In this document: positions 38,022 through 53,284 of the stretch, in pieces
Layout of the letters: each line of letters opens with the position of its first letter
Numbering within the stretch: position 1 is the stretch's first letter
Notes under the pieces: generated by a model
Databases searched by the model: none
Told to the model about the DNA's origin: nothing
The model's input: the letters and a program-made list of their open reading frames with translations, nothing else
Source of the DNA: Rotaria sordida
Lineage: Eukaryota > Rotifera > Eurotatoria > Philodinida > Philodinidae
NCBI GenBank assembly: GCA_905250125.1
Contig: CAJNOL010000021.1
Span: forward strand, 62,001 to 126,000
DNA length: 64,000 nt
Direction of reading: 5' to 3'
Made by a program: the position numbers and the translations under genes

Positions 38022-39324
38022 ATGATAGTTTCATTTATAATCATCTATATATCAGTAACTCAATTATCTAAAGCTAGTTTATATGGTATATTTAATATTT
38101 TTACAGTTGATTTTGATGATAATTCATATAAAAATTTTCATGATGATAATAATAACAATATAAATCGTACAGATGAAAGTCATATATTACTCGACAATTT
38201 TTTTCAATATGAATTTGAATTATTAAATACTCAATTAAAAATTTTTTTCATTCAAACATCTGAAAATGAAGATATTCTATCTCGACATGCTTGTTCAATT
38301 GAATCAGCTGCACGTTTACATATGAATGGTCTTATATTTGTTTTTATGCGTAGTCAATATATTCATTTAAAAAAGGGTTCATTCAATCGTTTACATACAT
38401 ATGCAAATATACGTTTTGTTCATTTCAATGAATATGATATTTATTCAGGTACAACATTATCTCGATTAAATGAAACCAAACGTACACAATTTATTCGTTA
38501 TTTTGCCATATCACATATGAGTGATTTTATTCGTACAGCACTTTTATATAAATATGGTGGAATTTATTTTGATATTGATGTAATTCCATTAAAGACATTT
38601 TCTTTATTTTCAAATACTGTTGCACTAGAATCGGATGACAATGTTAATGTAGCTGTGTTAGTATTTGAAAAACAACATATAGCATTAGATATACAAATGG
38701 ATATTCAATTAACATTAGCTAATACAAAATTTAATGCTTTTTGTTGGAATTGTGTTGGACCATCAGCATTATCTGATGCTTTAAAACGTATTTGTGATGA
38801 TAAAAAATTACATATACATTCAAAAGATAAATGTCAACAAATTGATATTCAACCATCATTTGTTTTCTATCCAATAGCTTATCAAGTAAAAATTTTTCTT
38901 TAGAAAAAAATCTAATTTCGATTGCTTTTTTTTTTCCTATTAGAAAATTCCACAGTTTTTTCGTCGCTCAAAATCTTTCGATGATATCGATTATTTAATA
39001 AAAAATTCAAGTATTTATTCTATACATTATTTTCATCATATGACAATGAATTTACCTATCGAAAATCTTTCACCATTTGCTCATATAGCACAAATTTATT
39101 GTCCACATGTATATGAACAATTAATTGATCGAGAAGAATTTCTTTTAAAAAAAACTCAAACATCAAAATATTTATTTACAAATTTAAATATTCTTTTATT
39201 TTGTTTAAGTATTTCATTCTTTTGTATTTTAATACTTTTATTGGCTGGTACTTTTTTATCATATTTAACATCAATACGTGTTGTTATACTTGAATTGCAA
39301 CATAAATTTAATATGACTATTTGA
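38022..39324 (+). CDS. A4GALT-like glycosyltransferase (DXD sugar-binding type)
   Basis: Predicted Golgi glycosyltransferase of the alpha-1,4-galactosyltransferase / alpha-1,4-GlcNAc-transferase group. Exons 38022-38885 and 38944-39324, phase 0, 414 aa. A short hydrophobic N-terminus (IVSFIIIYI) is a likely signal anchor. The Gly_transf_sug motif SDFIRTALLYKYGGIYFDID carries the DXD at 184-186, which binds the nucleotide-sugar metal ion. The downstream CWNCVGPSALSDALKR region resembles the Gb3-synthase C-terminal domain. Unusually, a second strong hydrophobic segment lies at about 366-394 near the C-terminus, so the protein may span the membrane twice. An upstream ATG at 37958, directly after a TTTTCAG acceptor, would be in frame only if a 28-nt intron (37978-38005) were removed; I prefer 38022. 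The acceptor sugar cannot be predicted. Confidence 0.85.
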
Positions 39325-41315
39325 AAAATTTTATTTGTGAAGATGATGAAAATATGAAAATGAATCTATGTCAGATGTTTGTTTGTTGTATCTAGTTTTT
39401 TTTTTTTATTGTAATAAAATGCTTAAACAGTGAACATTGTAGATATATTTGTTTGTTTATTCATGTGAGCATGTATGACATTGGGAATCACACATACGTC
39501 TTTTTTCTTATGATGAAATTGGATGAGATAGGTTTTTTTTATCTGATTTAGTTGAAAAGTATGAGATAGATTTGCCAAAAAAATTGTGTTAAACAAAAGT
39601 ATCTTTGAGGCTTCTTTTGTGAGATTATCGATAATTATTTTTTTCGATTGAATGATCTCAGCTTTTGTTGTCAAGGTATTAATGAAACATTTTGGGTATA
39701 CGAATCAGCGTAATAGGGAAAACTAAGGCTTCAGAAGTTTGCACTTCATACGTATTTTACTGCACTCATTCATTGCCAGAACCTTCGCACTTAAAAACTT
39801 CAATGTAAAGGTAAGACAAAATTTTCCATATCTAGACCAGTGTCTTGTGAAAATTTCAAAATGAGAATAGCATACCATATAGATCAAAACAATTTCTGTG
39901 TATACAACGACGACCCAAAGGAGAAAATCATACTCTTGTACCTCTTTCTATTGTCGGCGCCAGAATTAAATGTAGGTTGGTGTAAAGCAAATATCTCGAG
40001 AATGGCAATAGCTACCGATCCACGGTTTTCACCATTCGAAAGAGGCTGACAAGGGAACATTCCCAGATGCAGGAGCGCTTTTGAGTTGAGACTTTGTGCA
40101 TGTTATAGTTCTTAGTCAGCTGTGTCTATGATAAAAAACAAGTTTGGGTTTCCGGCTGGCTTCTGGCGAGATATTGAGTTTTTAGTGATTTTTTTCTATA
40201 TCACCTCACTTTTTGAAGAAGGGCATCTCGATTTTCTTCAGTACTCCAACATTGTTTGGACTGTTTTCTTTTCAGATCATTAAAGACCACAAGATTTAAA
40301 TGATCCTGAGGACAAAAGTTAAGATACATAAACTTTCATTCTCTCACCATTTGAAAATGATCCAAACAGCCTATCTTCGTTCCCACATGTTGCACTCAAT
40401 GTATACTAATAGTTTGATAAAGATTGTTGCCACCCTTAATACAATTGCACCCAGAAAAAGATTCGAAGAAATCTTGAGAGTATGTCTTCGATAAAATCGA
40501 TGTTCGAAATGAGAAATTCATTTGTTACTTTTAATTCAATAATAAGCTTTTGATATGCCGTTTGTGCGACAAACATGTCAAGAACTCTTTTTAAGCAAAT
40601 GATTTTCATCTGCGAAATTTTGATATTATCTTTCAATGGTCAAATAAACAAGCTCGTGTTTACTGCTTATGAGCAGCTATTTCGTACAATGTATTTCCAA
40701 CGTTGACATATGTTATCGAAAATATGAAAGAATCCAAGTGCTTTTAATATTGAAAATAGCAAAGAAAATTTTAAACGTATACGGTACCAGCAGAAGAAAG
40801 ATATTAAATTATAAAAATTCGATTATTTGCGTTCTATTCCAAGTGTTAATATTATTAAAAGCAACTGCAAAATATTTAATTGCTAGATTAAGTAAGAAAG
40901 TAGAATAGTAATACAGCGAAATGATCTGAACAAAAATTAAATTTTCAAGAATGCCAATAAAAATAAATTGATTTGAAACACTGATTTGCACTTTAACTGC
41001 TAAGTAGAAAAGAAAAAAGATGAGTACCGGTTAAATCGGTGATTGCGGCCTTCAAGGATCTCATTACATCGAATCAAGTGTATAATCATCGATTGCAACT
41101 TGCCGATTTTTTTCCAATATCAATACAATATTTTGGTTGCGTAAAGTTGCACATTGTGCAATATTTCTTCACCCGTTAATACGATGCAATCCACATGCTT
41201 ATTACGAAAAAAAGAGAAATACATAGATTTCTAATTTTAAATCACAGCGGTTTTAGTAAAAAAAAAATATTGATATGAAATGTTCTTTTTCTTTTTTAAT
41301 AAATATATAATATTT
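39325..41315. other. Intergenic with older repeat-like sequence
   Basis: About 2 kb. The part at about 39700-40260 has higher G+C than its surroundings and reads like a degraded dispersed element, but I find no terminal repeats or coding motif. Short frames there (39840-40049, 40300-40494, 40669-40908) show no family similarity. Confidence 0.4.
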
Positions 41316-43143
41316 TTATTTGATTTCTAATTCAGGCAAAACACAATTTAAAAAATCATGAGGTCGTTCTGAATGTACCCAATGACCAGCATTCGGAATT
41401 CGAATAAGACGATGTGAAGGAAATAAGCGTCGTATTGTGGGAATTGACTCATCACTAAAATATAAAACTTTAAGAAAATCAGACCTCAACAAAAATAGAT
41501 ATTTCGATACTCAATGTAATTTGATTTTTCTCCAGCAATAAATAATGTTTCAACATTAGTTGTTGTATTATCATATTCAGCTGGAAAAGACATAATATCA
41601 TTTATATTTTCGTCAAGAGCTTCTAAATTTGCTCGCCACACAAACTGTCCACTTGATTCATCATGAGCAAGGAGCGTTAAAAGAAAATCACGAACATTTT
41701 TATTCTATAAAACACATCAAATTTTTCATTTTTCTTTAAAATTTCTAATGAAATTTGAACCTAACCTGTCGTAATGATTCACTTGATGTTTGTAGTATTG
41801 TGTTCATAGTACGTCTTGCTACAGCAATATCTTTTTCATTTTGTATTCGATGTAGATTATTAAGTAAAATTCGAATATATAACGGCATTTCTCCTGCAGA
41901 TGGACTTATTGTTGGTGCAATATCAACTACGATCAATTTTCGTATAAGTGCCGGCTACATCTAACAAGGAAAAACAAACAAAGCTACATTATTTCTTAAA
42001 TATTTACTTTTTCTAAAGCAACAAGCATAGCTGCTTTACCACCCATACTATGACCCATTAAAATTGTTTTTGGCATATTATATTTTTCGATAGTTCGAAT
42101 TAAATCAGAAGCCATATCGAAATAAGTCATCGATGTCGTATATGGAGAATTACTATGATTACGCATATCAACTGTTACTACCTGAATATTGGAAGAGTAA
42201 AAAAATATTTAAAAAAAAAAAAATGAGAATATTGAATTAGTATTATTACTTTAATTTTTGCTCGTTCACTAAATGCTTTTGCTAATGATCTCCAATTTGT
42301 ACGATTACCAAAAAGACCATGTCTAAAATAGGATACACATTATTTATTTTAATTCAAAAAATAAAATCGTAGAACTGTAAATAATTTCTCCTTTCAAATT
42401 AGAGAATATTACGAAATACATGTAATTCAGTTTGAAATTTGCTAATACTTTACAAGTGAAGAGTATTGACGGCAATGAAATTAAAATATTTGAATCAAAA
42501 GGTTTATCTTTATTCTTACTAAAAATACGAACAATAAACTTTTTCTAACCAAAAGATAAAACTTCATCTGTGCTAAATCCTACGTATCAACTAACCGAAT
42601 AACTATTTACTATCCAATTCTTGTTTATTAGAACTAATACTATCATGAACTATTTTTCTACAGTTTGTAGATACTGAATGCTTCATTTTCGTCTATACAA
42701 GTAAAAATGAAAATTTATTTGACTACTAATTCTTGAACTCGATTTTCATGAATTAATATGTTGAGAGCTGTAAGATACATAATTAATCTGAATTTAAATT
42801 AATTATAAATTATCTTTCAAAAAACAAGAACATAATATTAAACTTTTCTTGTTATGAATATTTTACAGTCTGATTTTAAAAAAATTTGCATTCACACAAA
42901 ATAAATATGCATACGCGATAATAAGACATCGTTCTGGATCAGCCATTCCCTTCGGTGGATTATATACATCTTCAGCTAATGTAACTGCACTAGTCGATCT
43001 AAAATTATTCTATATATAAACTAGTTTTCTTGCCAAAAATAAACCTACGATATATGTTGAAAACGTTGAAAACTACATAAAATTGTTCGATTTTTTCCAT
43101 TGAAAGAAATCAAATCTGAACAATATTTCAAATACTTATTCAT
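41316..43143 (-). CDS. ABHD11: ABHD11-type alpha/beta hydrolase
   Basis: Serine hydrolase; in mammals ABHD11 is mitochondrial and supports 2-oxoglutarate dehydrogenase lipoylation. Exons: 43143-43049, 42998-42915, 42322-42250, 42181-42008, 41954-41766, 41704-41511, 41454-41316, giving 315 aa with all phases closing. Motifs: HGLFGNRTNW (oxyanion loop), VDMRNHSNSPY, nucleophile elbow GHSMGG (Ser at about 129), KLIVVDIAP, FVWRANLEAL, and the catalytic His in NAGHWVHSERP (about 294). The start at 43143 follows a TTGCAG acceptor immediately and gives a basic, Ser-rich N-terminus suited to mitochondrial import. An alternative ATG at 43100 in another frame could also splice in phase (GTTTAT donor) but gives a less convincing leader. 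The eIF2-beta stop codon is only 164 nt upstream on the same strand. Confidence 0.93.
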
Positions 43144-43203
43144 CTGCAATCAGAATATGAATATTGACTGATATCTATTTGTTTTTTTTCTTCATGTTGT
43201 GCT

Positions 43204-43209
43204 TTTATT
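43204..43209 (-). terminator. Candidate poly(A) signal of eIF2-beta, 61 nt before the ABHD11 start
   Basis: AATAAA on the minus strand, 99 nt past the EIF2S2 stop. The ABHD11 start codon, preceded by a pyrimidine-rich CAG acceptor, follows 61 nt later. This spacing is like that between genes of trans-spliced operons. Confidence 0.45.
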
Positions 43210-43307
43210 TAAATAAAAAGTGTACTCATCAAATTCAAGACAACAGAAAAAAGAAGAAAAAATAATCGAGAATAAGAAAAAAAAAAAAGACAACATTTTC
43301 TTTTTTT

Positions 43308-45075
43308 CTATGTTGCTTTCGCGCGTGTTGCTGCACGTTTTCCAACTTGTGCTTGAAAACCAGTTTTGATACCAGAAACAAAATAACGCGATCGACAATT
43401 ATTACATAGAAGTACTGATAAACGTTCTTCTTTTTGTAATGATGTATCAGGTGAACGACATGTTTTACAAATAACATATTCCTCTAGAAAATACAATGAA
43501 AAAAAAACAAACGAAGACATTGGTTTTAATTTCAATGAATTTGTCTTACTGATATATGATCGAAGTACATTTTCAATTTGTTTTTGTTGAAAACGTCCTT
43601 TGATAATTAATGCATTATTAGCATCAATTGAACCACTAAAAAGATAAATAGAAATTAAATGAAACAAAAGAGATATTCATTCAACTTACTTTGTACCCAA
43701 TTCAGCAAGTAAATATTGATGTAAATGTTTTTCTTGTCGTTTAAGGCTAAAAATTAAAGTTTTCTTTTTTTTTTTTTTTTTGTTTTTATTTAAAATCTAA
43801 CTTACGATTTACATATTTCACCAAAATTAGAAAATGATGTACGTTTAGTACCAATACGTGCTACTTGTGGTGGTTTTAATGTTAACTTGATTTTTTCACC
43901 ATCGATTACATTCGGATTTTTTTCACGAATAATAGTAAATACTCGAGATAGTAACTAGAATATAAAAGAACAATGTTAAATATATAAATTAATTATTGTA
44001 TAAATAGAAATTTCAAATTTGATCACTTCTGTAACTTGACTAATGTAATTAATAATATTGTTCTATTCACAATATGAGAAAGACTTAATTTAACTTTTTC
44101 GGAATATTTTGAAAAGGAGACTAATAAGATATCTGAACGATATATTCCTGAGAATTATTATCAATCGATGGAATCTGAAATTCAATATAGTAAATCAATG
44201 TTTAGATAACGAAGTTAGATAATGTTTCAATACATAATGAAGTAATTAAGAATTTATTAGAATATTTCCTGATGTTTTGAAACATTCATATGAAACAGTG
44301 CTCGATATTACTCAACAAGTATTTTTGTTAATATCTAGATCATTGGCTTCGATAGAGAAAATTTAGAAATTCAATTAACTAGTACCATTTACCTTCATTG
44401 ATAATCTCATCGAAATAGTTGTTATGATTAAATATCTCTTGACAAAATTTCACCTTTAATTTAACTTACATCTTCATATGTATATTCGCCTTGTAGTGAT
44501 GTTGCATCACTAGTTGCTTCATCTCCTACTGTACCAGCTGCAGTTTCTTTCTAGAAAAAAAAAAAGAACTTGTTTTATATTCATTATAAAAATTATAACT
44601 AAAATTACTTGAATATCACCTTCACCAGTAGTTCCGGTTGCATCACGAGTTGTTGATTTCTTTTTTTTCTTTTTACGGAGTGCAAGAACATCACCATCAT
44701 CATCATCTTCACCAGCAGCACCCCCAGTTGCTTGTTCAGCAGTTACATTATCTTGATTCTAAATAAAATTTATTAAGGAAAAAGATTTCCTTGTTTTTTA
44801 TTTTTTACTGTAGATGATTCTGTTGCGAAAGCTACATTTTTACTTTTTTTTTCTTTCGCTACTGTTGTTGTTGTTGCTGTTGTTGGTGGTTGTTCATTTG
44901 AAACATTTTCATCACCTTCTTTTTCACCACCAGATGGATCATCTCTTGGTTTCTTTTTCTTTTTCTTTTTACTCAAATCGAATATTGACTAAATATAAAA
45001 TTATCTTTTCGTTTAAGAATTATTCGAAACAAAAAAAAAACTTACATCATCAGGTGCATCACCTACGTCAGCCAT
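43308..45075 (-). CDS. EIF2S2: Translation initiation factor eIF2 subunit beta
   Basis: Beta subunit of eIF2, the GTPase complex that brings Met-tRNAi to the 40S ribosome; it contacts eIF2B and eIF5 through lysine blocks. Exons: 45075-45046, 44988-44809, 44758-44609, 44550-44470, 43954-43806, 43746-43690, 43635-43550, 43483-43308; 302 aa (human 333). The N-terminus begins [10 protein letters not shown] and contains lysine blocks ([17 protein letters not shown]). The C-terminal domain shows [50 protein letters not shown], a C2-C2 zinc ribbon (CKTC ... CNNC) and [12 protein letters not shown]. Exon 2 must end at 44809 (ACA|GTAAAA), because the open frame beyond it soon hits stops. Intron 4 (515 nt) is longer than the others. 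It is followed closely by ABHD11. Confidence 0.97.
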
Positions 45076-45886
45076 GTTTTTGTTTTTTCAATAGATTTGT
45101 GTAGTTCTTGTCAAGTTCGTAATATATATATAACTGATTTCTGATGTAATAAATAGCACAGTTTTTATTGGTTTAATAGGAAACAACCATACATATTTGC
45201 TACTGACCTCTATAATAATAATAATTATAATATATATATTTAAAAATAATTTTTTTTTCTAAGAATGAAATATTTTATTAATTAAAAATGAAGAATATAG
45301 TTGTTTTTATTTTATTTTATTTTCAAGATAAATATCTAGCGACGTGTGTAATTAAAATATCAGAAAAATTAAATTAAATTTTTAGATAATTTTTATTAAA
45401 AACATTAAAAGAAAATCAAATTTTTTATTATTATCAATTAAATTAATAAATTAAATTATTTATTTTCAATTGTTGACATATTGTTTTTTTTTTATCTTTC
45501 TTTCTCCAATTTGTTTGTTTGCTTCTTCTTTACTTTATTCTTAAACACAAAATCAGTTCATCAACAAGATATTTCTCTTAGTTTTCATTTTTTTTTCTAT
45601 ACGACACTTTATTCTATTAGCTGTTGTTTTGTACATTTTATTAAGTATTTTTTTTTTCAAGTCAAGTATATCGAAACGCACAGGTAGATATGAAAAAAAC
45701 AAAACAAAAAAAGAAAATTTTTGTACATATGTTTGTTCTGTTTAGTTACAATTTTATTTCATGTGATCAGCTCTTTGTATCTCTTCCATACACCGTGTTA
45801 ATGGTGCTTGCATAAATTATACTTTGAAATAATAATAGTTAAATTAAAAAAAACAAAACAAGAATTTCCTTTTTTTTTTCTTTGGA
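45076..45886. promoter_or_regulatory. Divergent promoter region of eIF2-beta and the R3H gene
   Basis: The 811 nt between two divergent starts is extremely AT-rich with long T runs (for example 45482-45660). It must contain both promoters and 5'UTRs. No recognisable TATA or other site stands out, and no additional gene is visible. Confidence 0.4.
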
Positions 45887-49708
<3,822 letters not shown>

Positions 49709-50882
49709 TGAAATAACGGATCTTCTTTCGATGCACATTCACACACATGCATATTAACGAGTCGATAAAGTCTTTCTTCTCTCAAAACAACAGCAGACGA
49801 CCCGGCCACAATTCACTAGTCAATCGTCTCTCTTTTTCTTTTCTTCTGCATATCTCAGGGTCCGACAGCTGTATGATGTGTGTGTATTTATGTGCCTTTT
49901 ATGCGCTACTCTGTGAGAATAGTCTCGGATCTCGATTGTGTCTGTGTGTATGTGTAGATTGTTGACAAATGGGCAATGGCATAGACCGATTACTTATATC
50001 TTTCTCTTTTTTTTCTCTTTTTCTATCTCTTTCATTTCATCATCGCTCGTTCTTTCTCTTCTCTTCTATTTTCTTTTTCTTTTTTTTTGTGTTCTACAAC
50101 GACGATCATACATACGAACGGCAAAAAAAAAGAAAAAAACAAAAGACATAAAAAAAAAAAAAAACAAAAAGTCAAACATCAATCTTCTTGTATACTAAGT
50201 GTAATTTGTTTGTCTACTTTTTACATATCTACGAAAGATTCAAAAGAAAAAAAAAAACAAATCATGATAGAAACAAAATGAAATTGTTTTTTATTAAAAT
50301 AATCTTCTCTCACCGATTATATGTATCAAAATATTACAAAAGGAATAATTTATCATTTGTTGGTTTCTATATTTCATAAAAACAATTTATTATAGCTTTG
50401 CATAATGTGAGTATACATTAAAACAAAGATATCAAAGAAATATTCTGTTGTATCAATGAAATAAAAGAAAGAACAAGGTCTAATGATTGTTTTTCTCTGC
50501 TTTGTCGTCTTTATCATTTGTCGCCATTGACATCAGCAATGAGAAAGAAGATTATTGCAACCTTTCTTATTTTGCTCCAAAAAAATGTACTTATTTATTC
50601 TACTATCTCGCTGTGCCATTTCCTTGTTTTTCCCGACAGAACTCTGCAGCACCAAAGACATCCGATGCCATTCTCTCAACGCTATTTAGATCGCAAGGTA
50701 TTTATCCAAGAGTAAACATGACTTGATATTCCCTTAGTTACAAGCACAATAATAAAAAAAAAGCTAATGAATTTTTTTTCGATTAAATTTATAACAACAA
50801 AAAAAAGTCTTGTTTCGATTTTATTTATTTATGATTTTCATCTCATCCTCACCAGGTTGATAACAAATTACCCGCAGTTAAT
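49709..50882. other. 3'UTR of the R3H gene and 5' region of the phosphatase gene
   Basis: Contains CT-rich low-complexity sequence (about 50000-50090) and A-rich runs. The frames listed there are simple-sequence artefacts. The part from about 50500 looks like the 5' exon of the downstream phosphatase transcript: CGCAAG|GTATTT at 50697 splices in phase to 50856. Confidence 0.5.
50665..50697 (+). other. Possible in-frame upstream exon of the phosphatase gene
   Basis: ATG at 50665 opens an 11-codon exon (MPFSQRYLDRK) ending AAG|GTATTT. Spliced to the acceptor TCACCAG at 50855 it reads in frame through nine more codons into MGGEMS. It could encode a longer isoform lacking the N-terminal Met-Gly, or simply be 5'UTR. 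Confidence 0.35.
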
Positions 50883-52184
50883 ATGGGTGGTGAAATGTCA
50901 CTTGTTTTACCACATCTCTATTTGGGTTCATTAAAAGATCGAACAAATAGTGCATTAATGATGAAAAATAAAGTGAAACGTATTTTATGTATTATTGATG
51001 TACCAAATATAATTGTTGATAAAGAAGAACATAAACCAACACATATATTAAATATTCCAGCAGCTGATGTACAAGAACAAGATCTTGCACAATATTTTGA
51101 AAAATGTATTGAATTTATTCATCAAGCAAGAATCGAACATGAAAATATTCTTGTTCATTGGTAGAAAAGAAAAGATCTTGAAGTTTAATAGCGAATTTTT
51201 GTTTTCTTTTCATGTTTATAGTCAAGCAGGAGTATCAAGAAGTGCAACTATTGTTTTAGCTTATATCATGACTATTGGAGATTATGATGTTGAAAAAGCT
51301 CTCCAGATTGTTAAAGGTGCTAGAGGTTATATTCATCCAAATCCAGGTTTTTTAACTCAATTAAAAAAATATTATACAAATGATGTCAAAAAGGTATGTT
51401 CTTCTAGAATATAATAACATATTCACTAATCAATATCATTTGCGTTAGAATTGGTATCGTTTAATACGACGTTATCCTACTTATGCATTTGATGATGATG
51501 AAATTTTTGTTAAATTTTCTTTACATATCTATTGGCAACAATTTGAACCGGCTTTTATTGCTGAACCAGTTTATTGGTCAATGTAAAGTTTCTACTATAT
51601 TTTCTTTTCTATGCTTGAATATCTATTTTAATGAATTGATTAGATTAGATAAATCATTTATATTTAATCTTTTTTAGGCCCAAAAAAAACTTGAAAAAAA
51701 ATTTGGTAGTCCATTACGAACCGATGATGATTTGCGGATGTGTGAAGAAAATGAACGTGCCTATAAACAAATGATAAATGGAGATGTTTCATTAAAACAA
51801 CATTCATATGATGACTTAAACACTAATGTGATCGAACAAAATACGCCTTCGAGTATTTTTCTTTTTTGTTTTGTTTTTTGTTTTCTTCTTGATTATTATA
51901 TCTATATCTATATATATATATATGTATATAAATGTTATCCTATCGTAGTCGCTGAACAAGTAATCGATAATTGTCAAGAACAAAGATTAAAACGAACTAC
52001 AACGAACAATGAAGAAAAACCATCTACATCTATCATTGTCGATGAACAACAAATACTTTCTCATGATAAACAAGTAGAAAAAACAGGTGTTGTACCTTCA
52101 ACAACAAAACATTATCATGGTTCTAAAAACAAATCCACTAGTTCGAAAACAATTCGTCGTTCGCATACAATGCGATCGAAATGA
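50883..52184 (+). CDS. Atypical dual-specificity phosphatase, DUSP15/DUSP22-like
   Basis: Small Tyr/Ser/Thr phosphatase of the DUSP15/22 (JSP1) group. Exons: 50883-51160, 51222-51393, 51449-51568, 51678-51852, 51949-52184, giving 326 aa. The start MGGEMSLVLPHLYLGSLKD parallels MGNGM..ILPGLYIGN of DUSP22 and offers a Gly2 myristoylation site. The catalytic loop HCQAGVSRSAT spans the exon 1/2 joint (Cys93, Arg99), with the upstream general-acid Asp in IPAADVQEQD and AYIMT after the loop. Family members usually stop near 190-235 aa; here an extra 120-residue polar, Lys/Ser/Thr-rich tail follows. The exon 3 end is inferred: only the CCA|GTTTAT donor closes the frame to 51678. Intron 4 (96 nt) has no stop in frame and could be retained. 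Confidence 0.88.
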
Positions 52185-52651
52185 GCATGGAAATATAAAA
52201 TATTTCATAATAAAAAAAAGATTTTCAGTGATATAATTAGATATCGATTAATAATTGTAATATTTTTAATAAAATAATAAATCATTACACATATTGAAAA
52301 TATATGAAGATGACGAAACAAAAAACAATTACATAATTTCAAGTAGGAGCATATTCACTAAAAAGGATTGATAATGATATTCATCAAAGATTCTCATTTG
52401 TCGTTTTTTTTTTATTGTTCTTTCTTTACTTCTTTTTTTTCAATATGTTACTCTTTTTAAAGCTGTTGTTTCTTTTCTCCCATTTTGTCGAGTTTATGTC
52501 AATATAAGATACCTTTATGATACCGAGTTGTCATCAGTATAGTGACACACAAAATAAAAGTCATTCGTCGTTTAGTTAGAATAAGAAAAGAGCAGAAGTA
52601 TATAAAGAATAAAAAAAGTCCATAGTCGCTTATCAAACAGACACATCTATC
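52185..52651. other. 3' flank of the phosphatase gene and promoter of the next gene
   Basis: AT-rich, no open frame of interest. AATAAA-type signals occur at about 52268-52280. The promoter elements of the downstream gene lie at its right end. Confidence 0.4.
52599..52605 (+). promoter_or_regulatory. Candidate TATA box
   Basis: TATATAA, 47 nt before the ATG at 52652. A start site near 52630 would leave a 5'UTR of about 20 nt, or the ATG may be reached after a short leader. It is the clearest TATA-like promoter in the window. Confidence 0.45.
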
Positions 52652-53284
52652 ATGCATATATTACGTCAACAACATAAAAAGCAATTAATTTGCTTATTTT
52701 TCATTTTTATCACACAAGCCGTCTGTAGTCCTATGAAAGAAACTGTTCATTTTATACGGTGTAATATTCTTCGTCAAAATTGCACTTTTATTCCGAATAA
52801 TTCATTATCTGTTTCAACTCCATCTTCTCTATTTTTCCGAAGTCTAGTACAACGGATAACGTTACGATCAACACCTCAATATACAACTCCACGGCAAACT
52901 TTATCATCATCTCGTCAAGATTTCACAACAACAAAAAAACGAGGACCTAATTTGGATTCATTTAGTGATAATTTAAAACGTGCTGCTTTAATATTAGCTG
53001 GTATTGCACTTGGTCTTGGTATTCTTCGGATATGTTTAATGTTGTGTAAATCTCGTTCTCCCAATAGGTCATTTTCTCATCGTCATTCAGCTACTGTTCG
53101 ACCTCAAATAGCTACTATTGAACGTCATCATTTTAAACCCGATTTACCACCAGCATATACTGAAGCAATAATTAATATAGAAAATGATGGTGGTAAATTA
53201 CCAACATATGAAGAATTACCTAATGAACAACGACAAGAACAACAAGTGAATAATAATTATGGAATTACTTCAACACAAATGTAA
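52652..53284 (+). CDS. Small type I membrane protein with cytoplasmic PPxY motif
   Basis: Single exon, 210 aa, real ATG. Residues 1-25 are a signal peptide (LICLFFIFITQAVCS). The extracellular part (26-109) is Ser/Thr/Arg-rich with NCT and NNS N-glycosylation sequons and three Cys. One transmembrane helix lies at 111-132 (AALILAGIALGLGILRICLMLC), followed by Cys-Lys-Ser-Arg as stop-transfer. The cytoplasmic tail has LPPAYTEA (PPxY at 166-169) and LPTYEELP at 183-190, both typical ligands for WW domains of NEDD4-family ubiquitin ligases. Small membrane adaptors of this design (for example NDFIP-, PRRG- or Commissureless-like) recruit NEDD4 ligases. I do not recognise an orthologue. Function beyond a probable WW-domain ligand is unknown. 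Confidence 0.75.
   Translation: MHILRQQHKKQLICLFFIFITQAVCSPMKETVHFIRCNILRQNCTFIPNNSLSVSTPSSLFFRSLVQRITLRSTPQYTTPRQTLSSSRQDFTTTKKRGPNLDSFSDNLKRAALILAGIALGLGILRICLMLCKSRSPNRSFSHRHSATVRPQIATIERHHFKPDLPPAYTEAIINIENDGGKLPTYEELPNEQRQEQQVNNNYGITSTQM

Noticed and set aside
45481..45687. Phe/Ser-rich frame in the divergent promoter region
   Set aside because: Product of T-rich low-complexity sequence.
49938..50281. Cluster of overlapping plus-strand frames after the R3H gene
   Set aside because: Simple CT-rich and A-rich sequence in what should be 3'UTR or intergenic DNA.
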